The notes under the pieces were generated by a model. The model made no database searches and had not been told where the DNA came from. It saw only the letters and a list, made by a program, of their open reading frames with translations. The position numbers and the translations under genes were made by a program. This document shows, in pieces, positions 1 to 11,451 of a stretch of 64,000 bases of DNA (its first letter is position 1; every line of letters begins with the position of its first letter). The stretch comes from Paguma larvata (taxonomy: Eukaryota; Chordata; Mammalia; Carnivora; Viverridae). Where the stretch lies: contig CM057841.1 of the NCBI GenBank assembly GCA_030068075.1, positions 5,155,565 through 5,219,564 of the forward strand, read 5' to 3'.

Positions 1-2390
1 GCAGCGTGGCGGAGGCAACATTTTGGAAGAAGTGAGGAGTTAGGAACGTATCTTGATATTTCATTTGCTTTACCTTCTCGACTCACGCCGTGTGGGTGTA
101 AGCAAGCGGACGGGTGATTTTATTGCTGTGTGTGTATCTGTGAAAAATGAAATACCCCGTTGTTTTATACTTTTCGTTTAAGTGGGGGATATTTTTTCAG
201 GAAACCACAGCAAAGAACATTTAGGGATCACTAATTACATGTTGGACGGTGTCATCGTAATTATCAGGACCCCGAGCCATTGCATTAAAAATGAAAGGGC
301 AGATTTTCAGCCTCGGAAAAATCCGGGAATAATTACAGCCCGTGGTACCCATGGAAACAATCAGAAAGACAATCTTAATGGATTCGGACACCTTTCTTCC
401 TTTCTTTTTTAACCACCGTATGGTAAAAGGCATCTCTTGCATACGGGGTATATTGTGCCGTGTCTGAGAAACCCACCTTGTTTTCCTGTTCGTGAAATAA
501 CATCGCATGTGCACGGACAGCCTGGATCCCCCAACAGACCCCAACCGTGGATCCGGGGAGCGTTCCGTGTCACAGCTGGGGTCAAGGTCCCCTGGGGCAG
601 TGTCGTACTCAGGAGGGATCGCAGCCTGCCAATTCTGCATTATTTGGAACCTCTGCGATCCCGGGTCATCGGTGTCTCACTGAAATCCACCAGCAAGGGC
701 TGTCTCCATGGCAACCGTGTGCAGCCTGAAGGACACCTCTCTCCAGGCCGCCTGCATGGCCCGGGGAGCATCTTCCCGCGTGGAATCCGGACGCGTCCCC
801 TCCTCCGCACGCACACAGCAGCCTTTAGGCCGCGCCCTGGCCCTCCGTCCTCGGACCCTGCCCTCAGCCCGAGTGTCTAGCTAACGAAATGGACAATTTT
901 CTCTTATTTCGGACAGGGTCCCTCCTCTTAGGAGATAAACACATTGGCGGGACAGCTCTTGACTAGGAATCTTATTTCAGCTACCTCTTAACAAAAGCAG
1001 GAAGTTTTTCTGTTGAAATAACTCATTTCCCCCACTCGGACCCACTGCCCCAGACTTTCCACTGTCTCCACCGGCGCCGGGCTCTAAGTGAAGCCGCGCG
1101 GCACCCGGGTGTGTGTTAGGTGTGCATGCAGAAAGCCGTGGGCCTTCTCTCGCTGGCCGAGTGATCTTCCTTCCTGGCCGTCCTGTCTCCTCTCTCGGTG
1201 TGGTGACATCCAGGCTTTCGCTGTCCCCCTCGCCATAACGCGACATGCCTGGAGACAGCCAGCTGGGTCCCTGTCGTTTAATTTTCATCACAGAACTCCT
1301 TTGAGCAAGTACAATGTTCATTTTAAAATGTTGATGGAAAAGTCAAACACACTGCTTCGTGCGCGTGTGGCGTGAAGAAGGCGGGGAGAAAGGGCAGATC
1401 CTTTCTTGTGGCAGAACGGAGGCAATATTGTAAAGAATGTTTTCAACATCTTCCCTAGAGACCACCCTTTCAGAGTCACTCGGGCAGGAGTTGCGGCTGG
1501 CTGGAGCCTCGGGAGACCCACGGAGGCGGGACGTCCCCGGCGCGGGTGGCCTCCTTCCTCCCGTGTCCGCGGCTCTCCTTTCCCTTTGCCTCATTTCCTG
1601 GCTTTGGTTGCAGCCGTCAGTGTCTGAACGTGTATGTTCCTTCGCCTGTGTGTGTGCACTGGCCTCCCATCGGGGTCCCAGTGACAGCACCGGCTGCCCG
1701 GGCACCGAGATCCTTGCCTGTCCGGTTCCCGTCTGCCTTTCCAGGACCCGAACGATGCGGATCCTTCCCAATGCTACTTCTAGAATAGATCTCGAATCTA
1801 TGCCAAATGCTGAAACAGATGAAGTGATTTCCTGTGGCTTTTCTGGAACCAGAAAGCAGTGGAAACGATTTCGTCATCTATCGCAGGGGAACTGCTTACA
1901 TAAGTCTTGGTGTCGTCACACTACTGGAGATTCTGCGACAGTCCAAAGAGAATGAGGATGCCCTTAACGTATGGATGGGGAACGCGGCCCAGGATGTTTT
2001 GTCACAGGAAGAGGACACGCGCCAAACTGCACAGACTCTCTTTTTGTATGTTGTGCAAATATGAGAATATAATAATGCATAGCAACATATGCATGATAAT
2101 TTTGCATAAATATATGTAAACCTTGGCTCTGGGGTGAGACATAAGAAATTGGCCTTGTGGGAATTGCCACCGGAGAGGCAGAGGTAGAAGAGAGATTTCT
2201 TCTTGTTCTGTCCGTTCGGCGTTTTCATGCTTTCCTTCGAAATGAATTGTCAGCAGCAGGCATAATGGAAGACAGTGATGACTTCTGTTTTATAAGCTGG
2301 GCCAGAGGTTAACATTTATAGGATACGTGCAGTAAGGCTTTCCAAACTGTTACAAGAGGGTCAGGAAAGAAAAAAAAAAAAGATAAAAAA
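1..2390. other. unrecognised intergenic sequence, no gene seen
   Basis: I see no SINE, LTR or LINE that I can name here, and no recognisable coding exon. Overlapping open frames of up to about 170 codons occur on both strands around 1340-1960. They have mutually inconsistent frames, no protein-family motif and no clear splice context, so I treat them as chance frames. The stretch from about 500 to 900 is moderately CpG-rich. The SINE-free length is unusual for this window. Confidence 0.5.
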
Positions 2391-2608
2391 ACGAGGCACC
2401 TGGGTGGCTCCGTCGGTTGAGCATCCCACTTCGGCTCAGGTCACGATCTCGTGGTCCACAAGTTCGAGCCCCACGTCGGGCTCAGTGCTGACAGCTCAGA
2501 GCCTGAAGCCTGCTTCGGATTCTGTGGCTCCTTCTCTCTGCCCCTGCCCTGCTCGCACTCTGTCTCTGTCTCTCTCAAAAATAAATAAACATTAAAAAAA
2601 TTTTTTGA
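2391..2608 (+). mobile_element. felid CAN-type SINE (tRNA-Lys derived)
   Basis: Full-length copy. A tRNA-like head (cacctgggtggctc, then the B-box-like gttcgagcccc) is followed by the 'gctcagagcctgaagcctgc' block, a CT-rich run and a caaaaataaataaacatt tail. This is the reference layout for the other SINE entries. The copy sits at the left edge of an old L1 fragment. Confidence 0.93.
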
Positions 2609-2614
2609 AGTTCA

Positions 2615-3425
2615 GTAACTGTGACAAGACTATTTAAAGTTTCAAGTCATGGAAAAAAATGTAAACAACACGTAGACAGTGACCATCAAAAAACAATTGG
2701 AAAGTGAAGTTTCAAAAACGCTGCTTACATTCATCTCCCCACGTGTGCGATTCCTAGTGCCAATCTAACAAAAGGTCTAAACGAGCTCTCCTCTGACATA
2801 CCACACAACACTGCTGAGAGAAATTAGATGAGATAGAAATAAACAGAGACATAAGATGTTCGTAGACTCGATGATGTTATAACATTACATTGTTTTCACA
2901 ATCCCGGTGCCATTTTTTGTAGGAATGTACACACTGCTTCCAAGGGTTGTACGGAATTAAAACGGATCTAAAATTGGCAGCAAAAAAAATCTTTAAAAAA
3001 AGGCAATAAAGAATAAAGTTGGGGGGGGGTTATACTATCTGCTTTTAAGACATGATAGAAACCTATGGCAATAGTGATTGAAACAGTGTGAGTCCATGTA
3101 TGCGGAGACACAGACCAATGGAACAGAATAAAAGGTCAGCCAATTTTTGACAAAGGCACTAAGACGATTTCAATAGGAATGAAGAGTCTTCCCAAGAAAT
3201 GGTGCTAAAACACACACATAACTTGATTCGAGGTGGCTATTAGACCTCTTGGAAGAAAGCCTCTTGGAAGAAATGTGAGAGAAATATCTTCATAACATTG
3301 GAGTAGGCACACATTTCTTAGACGGGAGAACAAAAGAGCTAACCATTAAAGAAATTAATAAGCTGGACCACATGAGAGTAAACATCTCTGCCTCCAAATG
3401 CACTCTTAGGAAAACAGGAGGTAAA
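2615..3425 (+). mobile_element. old L1 fragment (ORF2 3' part), piece 1
   Basis: Decayed LINE-1 ORF2-type sequence in sense orientation. The recognisable phrase 'cagaccaatggaacagaata' lies near 3113, followed by 'ttttgacaaaggc' and 'aagaaatggtgctaaaac'. There is no intact frame. The fragment resumes after later insertions, near 4325 and 4924. Confidence 0.75.
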
Positions 3426-3655
3426 CCCTGTAACTGTGTCCTGCTGGGGACGTCTCCGCCCCCGAGCTGGCTGGGGTGGAGTCCCTCTTGTTCTGGGGCT
3501 CCAGCCTGCAGCGGGGACAGGTGGCTCTCAGGCTGTCCCCACAGAGAGGGCAGCTAGAACCGGAAGGGAGGGGCTGGGGACAAGGCAGAGAGGACCCTGT
3601 CACTGGAATTTTCTAGGCCCTGCCAGTCAGATTTCTTTTAAAATAACAGGATAAA
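3426..3655. other. GC-rich unassigned segment inside L1 fossil
   Basis: Moderately GC-rich sequence between the L1 piece and the next SINE. It does not look like L1, and short frames on both strands have no family resemblance. It may be an older insertion or non-L1 flank. Confidence 0.35.
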
Positions 3656-3781
3656 GGGGCGCCTGGCGGCTTAGTCCGTGAAGCATCTGACTCTTGGTTT
3701 CAGCTCAGGTCGGGATCTCACAGCTTGTGAGTTGAGCCCTACATCAGGCTCTGTGCTGGCAGTGCAGAGCCTGCTTGGGAT

Positions 3782-3815
<34 letters not shown>

Positions 3816-3900
3816 TTCTCTCTCTCTCTGCCCCTCCCTTGCTTGCTCTGTCTCTCTCAAAATAAATAAACTTAAATTTTTTAAAATTTTTTAAAAATAA
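3656..3900 (+). mobile_element. felid SINE with expanded CT run
   Basis: The head reads ggggcgcctggcggctta. The pyrimidine section has expanded into a CT microsatellite at about 3782-3830, followed by an AATAAATAAA-type tail. Confidence 0.92.
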
Positions 3901-3944
3901 GATAGTAAGATAAAATCAGCTTTTATTAATACTTTTAAATGTGA

Positions 3945-4052
3945 TTGTTTTTAAGGTTTTAAAGTAATCTCTACACCCAATGTGGAGCTCAAACTTACAA
4001 TCCTGAGATCGAGAGTCTCATGCTTCACTGACTGAACCAGTCAGGCACCCCT
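3945..4052 (-). mobile_element. short-form CAN SINE
   Basis: Antisense copy of the short subtype: a T-rich start, 'aagtaatctctacaccca', a 'gagctcaaacttacaa' B-box region, and a terminal ccagtcaggcacccc. It lacks the long felid middle block. Confidence 0.88.
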
Positions 4053-4089
4053 AAAGTCACCTTTTACTTATTTATTTTTAAATTACATT

Positions 4090-4301
4090 AAATTTTTTTT
4101 AATGTTCATTCATTTTTTGAGACAGAGAGAGAGCAGGAACGAGTGGGTGAGGGGCAGAGAGAGACACGCAATCCCAAGCAGGCCCTAGGCTCTGAGCTGT
4201 CAGCACAGAGCCTGACGTGGGACTCGAACTCAGGAACTGTGAGCTCATGACCAGAGTTAAGCGAGTCATTCACTTAACTGAATGAACCACTCGGGCACTC
4301 C
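4090..4301 (-). mobile_element. felid SINE with target-site duplication
   Basis: Antisense full-length copy. An 11-base direct repeat (taaattacatt) flanks it at 4079-4089 and 4303-4313, which marks the insertion boundary. Confidence 0.93.
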
Positions 4302-4324
4302 TTAAATTACATTTTTTTAAGTCA

Positions 4325-4733
4325 CCTTTTAAAATAACTTTGTTCCCTGGGATAAAATAGTCACAGCGGTTGATATCCCTAACGTACAAAGAATCCTTAA
4401 AGATTGTGAGACAGAAGACCAACCACCCAAAAGAACAACGGGGAAAAGACACAGATAGTTCGCTGAAAAACATATGAAAATTATATAAAAATAAACAAAA
4501 CTAAAATTGAAAATAAAAGTAATGAATAAAATAAAAAATACATAAAAACGAATGTAAAATGTTCAAACTCTCAATGAAAGAAATGCAAATTGAAGCAATC
4601 CTGAGATACCTGTTCTCACCTATCATCCAAAGACCCTTTAGAACATATAGCTCTATGGACAAAACATAAATATATGGACAACCAAACGTATAATATATAC
4701 GTGTGTTGGTGAGATGATGAGGAAACAGGTTCT
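4325..4733 (+). mobile_element. old L1 fragment, piece 2
   Basis: Continues the L1 ORF2 3' region. It has phrases corresponding to 'gaaatgcaaattgaagcaa' and 'tgagatacctgttctcacc', a stretch seen in most mammalian L1s. An AT-rich insertion-like run lies at about 4476-4555. Confidence 0.72.
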
Positions 4734-4910
4734 TTTTTCAAGTTTATTTATTTATTTTTGATCTGGGGGGGAAGCGGCAGAGAGAGTCCCAAGCAGGCTC
4801 CACGCTCAGCACACAGCCCGACACAGGGCTTGATCCCACAACCGTGAGATCATGACCTCAGCCTAGATCAAGAGTTGGATGCTCAACCGACTGAGCCACT
4901 CAGGCGCCCC
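4734..4910 (-). mobile_element. felid SINE inside the L1 fossil
   Basis: Antisense copy with target-site duplication gaaacaggttct at 4722-4733 and 4912-4923. It interrupts L1 pieces 2 and 3 and is therefore younger than the L1. Confidence 0.94.
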
Positions 4911-4923
4911 AGAAACAGGTTCT

Positions 4924-5125
4924 CTTATCTGGTGGGAATGGAAAATGGTACAGTCCTTCAGTGCAAAATGACGCATGCGCTTTCCTGCGTCAACTCGGCC
5001 ACTTCCGGAAATCTACCCTGAAGGAACAGCCCCAACAGCAAGAAAATGACACGGGCACAAAGTTATTCATTGCAGGATAGTTTGCAATTGTAAATGACCA
5101 GAAACCCCTTAAACATACCGCTGTG
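4924..5125 (+). mobile_element. old L1 fragment, piece 3
   Basis: L1-type 'ggtgggaatggaaaatggtac' start, then the phrase around 'attcattgcaggatagtttg' seen in the L1 ORF2 3' end. Many changes and no frame. Confidence 0.72.
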
Positions 5126-7014
5126 GTGGGGAAAAGTAGCCCCCAAACTCAAAGGGGTTCCATTGATAAAGTCGGAATTAATCCTTTCTGCCCCACGACA
5201 AATGGGCCCGTAGCCCCTGGCTCTGAGGGGGCCCTATAAAGACCCTCCTTGGGGGGAAGAGAAGTGACAGCCATTCAACCATTTGTGAGATACTGATCCG
5301 TCTCCAACTATATACCGGGCACCATTTAGTGCCCACACCCCATGGCACAAATGGAGCCAATGGATTTTGCATCGTTTGACTCTAAAAAAATTCTTAATTT
5401 TTTGAGTAGTTAATACATTGACCTACTACGTAATAGGAAACCTGAATGATGTAGGATAATTATTGCAAAGTTTCCTGCCGTCCTCCATTCCTCAACTACC
5501 GAATCCCCCTCTTTCGAGGCTGCCAGGGCTCCCAGATTTTTGGTGTATCCTTACAGAGATTCTCTGTAGGCAAAACAAATGTTTTCCATTTTTTTCCCTT
5601 CTTAACACAAAACATGATGTTACATTTGCCAAGGTTTGTGTTTTACTTCCACCACCCCCTCCACAATGATGCAGAGAAACTTTGCTTCCTTTCTTTTCAC
5701 GGCTATTTAGTATTCCGTGGCTTCCTGCAACACCGGATACTGGGTTCAGCACCTGCGTCCTGACATCTAGGGTGTGTCTAAGGTCTCGTTGCTGCAAATT
5801 CTGCTGGTGTGAATAAGCTTGTTGGTGAAGGGTTAGGTCTGGGCATAGCTGTGCAGAGAGATGCTAGCCTCCAGCATCCTGTCTCCTTGGACCCGAACGG
5901 CACGGGCACCCCACGCCCAGAACATCCCAGGGATTCCTGGGTATGTCTGGATCTCTGCCTTCTGCTTTCAGTCAATCTCTCAACTGTCCCTGAAGCTCCT
6001 CGACTCCTTTTCAAGATAATCTGATCGCATGGGGCTACAACATTTTAGATCCAGAAGGTGGCCTGTATCTCCCTGATTCTGGACTGTTTATTTAAATAAA
6101 TGAAAGCCTATTCGGTATGTTGAAAAAAATATATAATATTTGATAAGGAAGATGTTTGCAACCCCGTGTGCTGTTCCCATCAACTTCTTTCCCGGGTTTT
6201 GTAGGTGGCAGGCATTTTCCATTCCAGTAATTGTTTTACTGTGCCTTCCTGTCTCAGGGGCTGACATTTAAGTGATAAATGTCATGTCTCAAAATCCGGC
6301 ACAAAAAGACATTTCTGCAGCACGGCTAAGAGCTCTTTTCACTTGCAAATTTCCGACCTGAGCTGATCTCCTGGTGTTTGGTGTTCGGTGTTCGGTGTCC
6401 GCCGTTACTCATACAATTTGGGAAATGACTCATCGGCAGGGAGTCGTGATTCTCCGCAGGGCACAATCTCTAACGTTCTGCGAAACAGAAGCTCTCTACA
6501 TCTTTCCAGCAAGGCAAATTTCACCTTTTTAATTTTCTTTTGGGTATTACAGGATTGATTTTCTTACAGCAAGGGATCACTCAGTAATTTTAAAAAATTT
6601 CCAGTGTTTTTCGTGGCGAGGTACACAATCCAGAAAAAAGGTCCATCTAGCGCATTTGTACAGGTTAATGTGATTGGAACTATTTCCCAGGTTAATGAAG
6701 GAGAGCCGGCTGCCCAGAAACCCACCCGCCTCCAGAGATAATCACTATCCTGCCTTTCCTAATAATAATTTTGTTGCTGCCCTTGATAGTTGCACTGCCT
6801 GGGTGAGCCATTGCTTATTTTCGTCTTTAAACTCCTAATCTTTTTATTTGTTAGGATTTTGATAGTTTTTGTTTCCTTTTCTTCCCCCCTCCCCCCCCCC
6901 ACATCTCCACATCTCCTCCTTCCCTCCCATTAATAGCCTGTGAAACCAGCTTGTTTTCCAGTCTATTGTGAGGATTTGGGTTTCTCTTTCGCACTTTTTA
7001 AAAAATTTAACTGT
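5126..7014. other. unique sequence, candidate non-coding
   Basis: I recognise no gene here. From about 6150 to 6830 I also see no repeat. A C run lies at 6884-6900. A microrepeat of ggtgttcggt occurs at about 6375-6402, and an AP-1-like tgactca core at about 6426. Frames of up to about 100 codons at 5463-6024 show no family match. Confidence 0.4.
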
Positions 7015-7225
7015 GGGGGAGCCTGGGTGGTTCAGTCGGTTAGGCCTAGAACTTCGGCTCAGGTCATGATCTCACGGTCTGTGAGTTCGAGCCCCGCGTG
7101 GGGCTCTGTGCTGATGGCTCAGAGCCTGGAGCCTGCTTCGGATTCTGTGTCTCCCTCTCTCTCTCCCCCTCCCCCGCTCATGCTCGGTCTCTCTCTCTCG
7201 AAAATAAATAAAAATTTAAAAACAA
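7015..7225 (+). mobile_element. felid SINE with duplicated tail
   Basis: Full-length copy. Its tail and about 55 bases of 3' flank are tandemly duplicated (see the repeat at 7192-7365). Confidence 0.93.
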
Positions 7226-7365
7226 AACATTAAGAAACAAAAATTTTATTGTAGTAAAACATACATAAATAAAATTTACCCTCTCTCAAAAATAAATAAA
7301 AATTTAAAATAAAACATTAAAAAACAAAAATTTAATTGTAAAACATACATAAATGAAAGTTATCC
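7192..7365. repeat. tandem duplication of SINE tail plus flank, ~85-bp unit x2
   Basis: Two adjacent units each run from the end of the SINE CT tract through the AATAAATAAAAATTTAAA tail into 'aaaacatacataaat' and 'ttacc/ttatcc'. Unit 1 ends at 7280 and unit 2 at about 7365. They differ by a few substitutions and small indels. The duplication joins SINE tail and older L1 flank, so it happened after the SINE inserted. Confidence 0.85.
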
Positions 7366-7740
7366 TCATAACCACCTCAAGGGTACGTTCTGGGGGCATT
7401 AAGTACCTCCATATTGTTGTACGACCTCCCCCCCTGCATCCACCGCGCTCCTCACCTTCCGCAGCTGGAACTCTGTCTCCATCAAACACCATGTCCCCAT
7501 CCCCCACCCCCGGTCCACAGCCCCACCGTCTCCTTTCGGTCTCTATGAATCTGACAGCTCTAGGGACTCACAGAAGTAGAAAATGTCCTCAGAGTTCAGC
7601 CACGTTGTGACACGTGTCTGTGTTAAGGCTGATAATACTCGCCTGGAGGATATTCAGTTTGTTCATCGGGTCTCGGGTCGTCCGTTGCCGGACGCTTCTA
7701 CCTTTTGGCTCCTGGGAATAAGGGGCCACTTGCAGCCGGT
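7330..7740 (-). mobile_element. old L1 3' region, antisense
   Basis: Antisense L1M-like sequence. Recognisable phrases are 'ggggcattaagtacctcca', 'tctctatgaatctgacagctct', 'cagccacgttgtgacacgtgt' and 'taccttttggctcctg'. These match the reverse complement of the common L1 3' end. Confidence 0.7.
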
Positions 7741-8444
7741 TCCTGGGACACGCAAGAGCACAGAGCCCACAGGAAGACATCGATCCATATTTGTATAATG
7801 ACAGAAAGGGTGAAGGAGTAAATCAGTGAAGGGGAGGGGACGCCTGTCGAGCCTCGACACTCATACGGCTGCCAGCGGCTGTGACCCTCGAGCCTGCGAG
7901 GCCAGACTAGCTCTGGTTCTGCCCTTCTGTGAAGCTCTTGTCCAAAGACAGGATTCGACACGCATGAAACACAAGCCCGAGCCAGCGATCGAAGTCCCAA
8001 GTTAGTGCCTCTTCTCCGGCCCCACATCAGGCCACTTTGGACTCCCTTTTTCCAGCACCCACATCCTTCCAGAGCTGTCACAGCTGTGGGTGAGGGGGGC
8101 AGACTCAGGTGGTTGCCATGGAAACTAGCGTCATAGGGAGCTGAAGTGTAAAAGCCAGGTCTTAAGATGTGATGACGCTATTACTTGCTGTAGAAAATAC
8201 AAAGAAGTGAGGTTGGAAACACACACACACACACGCATGCACACACTTTCTCTCTTTCTCTCTCTCCGTCTTGACAAAGGGCTCTGGAGTGGCAGACAGA
8301 CAAAAAATTGTTAGTGTGGATGAAGTGGGAAGGAAGGGAGTAGAAGAAAAGGGAGCAGGTGTGGGAGGTCGATTCGTTCCCACCCCTTCTCTCCTGTCAG
8401 CATGCAAATGCGCCACTTTCCCTGAACACTGAGAACGACACAAG
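7741..8444. other. unassigned, with short CA and CT runs
   Basis: No gene recognised. A (CA)n run of about 16 bases lies at 8219-8234, followed by a CT-rich stretch to about 8268. Frames on the minus strand (up to 127 codons) have no family motif. Confidence 0.45.
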
Positions 8445-8608
8445 CAAGAATATCCGGAAAATGTTAGCTACTGACATGAAATCCAGGTAGAACCCAGTTT
8501 TCAGCTTACACCAACATTACTTCCAAATGAATCAAAGGCAGACAGTATGGTTATTAAAATAACGAACCTACCAAAAAAAAATAAATGAAAACAAAGTTTT
8601 AATTCTTG
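8445..8608 (+). mobile_element. old L1 fragment, piece 1
   Basis: L1-like 'aatgaatcaaaggcagaca' context in an A-rich decayed frame. It is interrupted by the following SINE. Confidence 0.6.
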
Positions 8609-8818
8609 GAGCACCTGGGTGGCTCAGCCGGTTAAGCGTCTGACTTTGGCTCAGGTCATGATCCTGCAGTTTGTGGGTTCAAGCCCCACGTCGAGGTCTG
8701 TGCTGACAACTCAGAGCCTGGAGCCTGCTTCAGATTCTGTGTCTCCCTAGCTCTCTGCCCCTCCTCCACTTGCGCTCACACACTCTCTCTCTCTCAAAAC
8801 TAAATATTTAAAAAACCC
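8609..8818 (+). mobile_element. felid SINE with 19-bp target-site duplication
   Basis: Full-length copy flanked by a perfect 19-base direct repeat at 8592-8610 and 8819-8837 (caaagttttaattcttgga). This is the clearest insertion signature in the window and suggests a fairly recent event. Confidence 0.96.
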
Positions 8819-8819
8819 C

Positions 8820-9012
8820 AAAGTTTTAATTCTTGGAAAAAACAAACCAAGGAGAAACTTGATCAACATACTCAAAATATCCATTGTAACCCATATAAGA
8901 AACAATTAATTGCCTTAATATATAAAGAACTCTAAAAAATCACTAATATCTCAAGAGAAAAAAAAAAACTATGTCGGTCAACAAGTAAAGCCTAAGAGAA
9001 ATGCAAACACTG
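8820..9012 (+). mobile_element. old L1 fragment, piece 2
   Basis: Continues the L1 after the SINE: 'aattgccttaatatataaag' and 'agagaaatgcaaacac' match L1 ORF2-type phrasing. Non-coding. Confidence 0.62.
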
Positions 9013-9034
9013 TGGAAACCCCAATGAGCGATGG

Positions 9035-9400
9035 GCATAATAAGAATATTTGTGTCCCACCCCCCCCAGATTTATATGTTGAAACTCTAAACCTCAATGT
9101 GATGGTTTTTGGAGATGGGATCATTGGGAGGAAATTAGGTTTAGAGGACATCATTAGAATTAGGTTGCCATGATGGAATTAGTGTCCTTACAAGTAGAGA
9201 GTCAGAGAACAGGCTTTCTTCTCTCTCTCTCCACCTCGCGAGGACACAGCAGAGAGGCAGCCATCTGTAAACCAGGAAGACCGTCTCCCGGCACCTCCAT
9301 CTTGGATTTCCAGCCTCCAAAACCATGAGAAATACATGTCTGACGTTTGAGCGGCCCAGCGTGTGGTATCTGGTCACAGCAGCCCAAACTGGGGGGTCAA
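9035..9400 (+). mobile_element. MaLR (MLT1/MST-like) LTR
   Basis: Solitary LTR. 'tatgttgaaactctaaacct' and 'gatggtttttggagatggg' lie near the start. 'cttggatttccagcctccaa' and 'accatgagaaata' lie near the end, and the end reads 'gtggtatctggtcacagcagccc'. These are the usual MaLR LTR phrases. The exact subfamily needs a library search. Confidence 0.8.
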
Positions 9401-9639
9401 GGGAAACGGGGTGCTCACGTATTATCATGGAGGGTAGCCATGGAGCAGCCCTGCTGAACGGTGATTTCGTAGATGGATCAACCCTGCCCAACGAGAAAAT
9501 GACTTTGTGCAATGTGACTCAGCGCTTTTTCCTCAGGAAAGGACCGTCTGTGTGTGTCTGTGTGCACAAAGATGTTCATCATGTCTCCAGTAAGATTGGA
9601 AGGAAGTGGAAAGAACTCTCTGGATGGCAGAACCGCCAC

Positions 9640-10031
9640 CCAAGACGATGTCCACATCCTAATCTCTGAAACCCGGGAATACAGTGTCCCCCGGGAGCAG
9701 GGATTCCGCAGGGTGGTTCAGTTAAGGATTTGGAGATGGGGCAAGATCTTGGATCATACGGGTCCCAGGGAGGCAAGCGGAGACGGGACATGGAACTGGA
9801 GGCTGGAGGGACAGGGGGTCACAGCCCAGGGATGCGGCGCCTCCAGAAGCTGGCAAAGGCGGGGGACGGATCTCCCCTGGAGCTTCTGGAAAGAACACAG
9901 CCGTGGAACATGTTGATTTTAGTCAACAGATCCATTCAGACCTGCGACTTCCAGGGGCTGTAAGATACTAAAGGCCTGTTTTACAGCCACCAAGTTTGTG
10001 GTACTCAGTGATAGCGGCCTCAGGACACTCG
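9640..10031 (+). mobile_element. MaLR/MLT1-like LTR, decayed
   Basis: A second LTR of related type. It opens with 'gatgtccacatcctaatctc', includes 'ggatttggagatggggcaag', and ends 'agccaccaagtttgtggtac' then 'tgatagcggcc'. The order of phrases fits an LTR in sense orientation. Confidence 0.68.
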
Positions 10032-10640
10032 CACAAGCCCAAGGACCCAAGGATGGGGAGAAGGGGCACTACCTTCAGGCATGTTTTCCATGTATGTTTA
10101 CTGCCACGGAAGCAGACCTGGATCTGCGGCGTAAGCATGGAATCTGTTGTGGAAATCAGTAGGTAAAACACGCGGCTTGTTTTCAAGCCTCCTCGAGCGG
10201 TGGGGTGGGGCGGGCAGGCGAGGTCAGCAGGTGCCTTGGGAATGGCAACCAGGGGCAGGGAGGGGCCGAGGAAGGGGCAGAGAGGGCCCTGGTGGCGACT
10301 GGAAGACTCCAAGGGCTCCAAGGGCAGACAGGACATGGAGGGGTCACCATTGGGACGAGGCTGCAGGGCAGACACACACGCATTCCTGCCCGGCCTCTGG
10401 CGCCCTTTACTGCCGCGTGTCCAATTGGGGTGATGGTCTTCCCTGGCTCCGTATGTTGTCGCAAGAAATCCGATGATATCTGCAAAGCTCGTGGCCCTTC
10501 TGTGGGATTTCCGTCGTGACAGGTGGACACACACAGCATGAGAATCACCTGTGTGTGACCGGAGGGCTGGGGAAAAGTGCAGATTCCCGGGGCTTAGCTC
10601 AGTCCCCTGAAGAAACTCTCTTCGTTACGAACCTGCATGT
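10032..10640. other. GC-rich unassigned sequence
   Basis: Frames on both strands reach 188 codons (minus, 9968-10534), but they overlap the LTR end and each other and contain no domain. Base composition (AGGGGC-rich) explains the openness. No gene is supported. Confidence 0.45.
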
Positions 10641-10775
10641 CCTCTCCCAACATAACGGGAATCTGTTGTATATGGTGAATCGATAAATTCTCCTGAAACC
10701 AGTATTACACTGTATGTTAACTAACCAGAATTTAAATGAAAACATGAAATATGAAAAAAATAACTGGAATCTGTT
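10641..10775 (+). mobile_element. L1 3' end fragment
   Basis: 'ttacactgtatgttaactaa' followed by 'ccagaatttaaatgaaaacat' matches the 3' terminus of carnivore L1s. Only the extreme 3' end is present. Confidence 0.75.
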
Positions 10776-10792
10776 AGCCTATTCCTTCTTTT

Positions 10793-10866
10793 TTCTCCTC
10801 CCTCCCTCCCTCCCTTCTTCCTTCCTTCCCTTCCCTCCCCTCCCCTTCTTTTCTCTTTTCTTTCTA
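10793..10866. repeat. pyrimidine-rich (CCTT)n-like simple repeat
   Basis: Interrupted CCTC/CTTC repeats, with the purine-rich complement on the minus strand. It lies a few bases after the L1 3' end and may have grown from its A-rich neighbourhood. Confidence 0.8.
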
Positions 10867-11017
10867 TGTATCTATCCAAATACATATAGGAATTCTTTCA
10901 CTATTAGTAGCTGAATTACCTCTCTTCTCTCCTGTGACTGCCTTTCTCCATCTCCTCCAGCCTGGCCCCTGAAAGCAGGGATCTTTCCATCATCTACATT
11001 CCTTTAATGCGTGGGAA

Positions 11018-11405
11018 ATTGTTGTTATGGTTGAATTATATCTCCCCCCTCCCAAATTCACACACTGCAGCCCTAGCCCCCAGCACCTCATATTGTGATT
11101 ATATTCACAGACAGGGCCTTTAAAGAGGTGATGAGGGTAAACTGAGGTCATGGGGTGATCTTAATCCTTCATGACCAGTGTCCTCATTAGAAGTGGAGAT
11201 CAGGACACAGACACGCACACAGGGAGTCCGCGTGAGGACATATGGAGGAGACGGCCACCGACAAGCCGACAGGGGGAGGCCACAGGAGGAAACAGTCATG
11301 CCCACACCAGGTCTCGGACCTCTGGCCTCAGGATGACGAGAGAGGAAGTGTCTGCTGTTCAAGCCGCCCAGGCCACGGTGTCCTATCTAGTGGCACTGGC
11401 AAACT
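11018..11405 (+). mobile_element. MaLR/MLT1-like LTR
   Basis: 'gttatggttgaattatatct' start, 'cagggcctttaaagaggtg', 'ctgaggtcatggggtgatc', 'gaccagtgtcctcattagaa', and 'tgttcaagccgcccaggcca' with 'tctagtggcactggcaaac' at the end. This is the classic phrase order of a mammalian MaLR LTR. Confidence 0.82.
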
Positions 11406-11451
11406 CACAGTCTCCTGGGCGTTTTTAAAGTTACTTTTAAAAACCAAGAAA

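Noticed and set aside
1437..1955. 172-codon plus-strand frame
   Set aside because: No motif, and neighbouring frames on both strands are also open. Not enough evidence for a gene.
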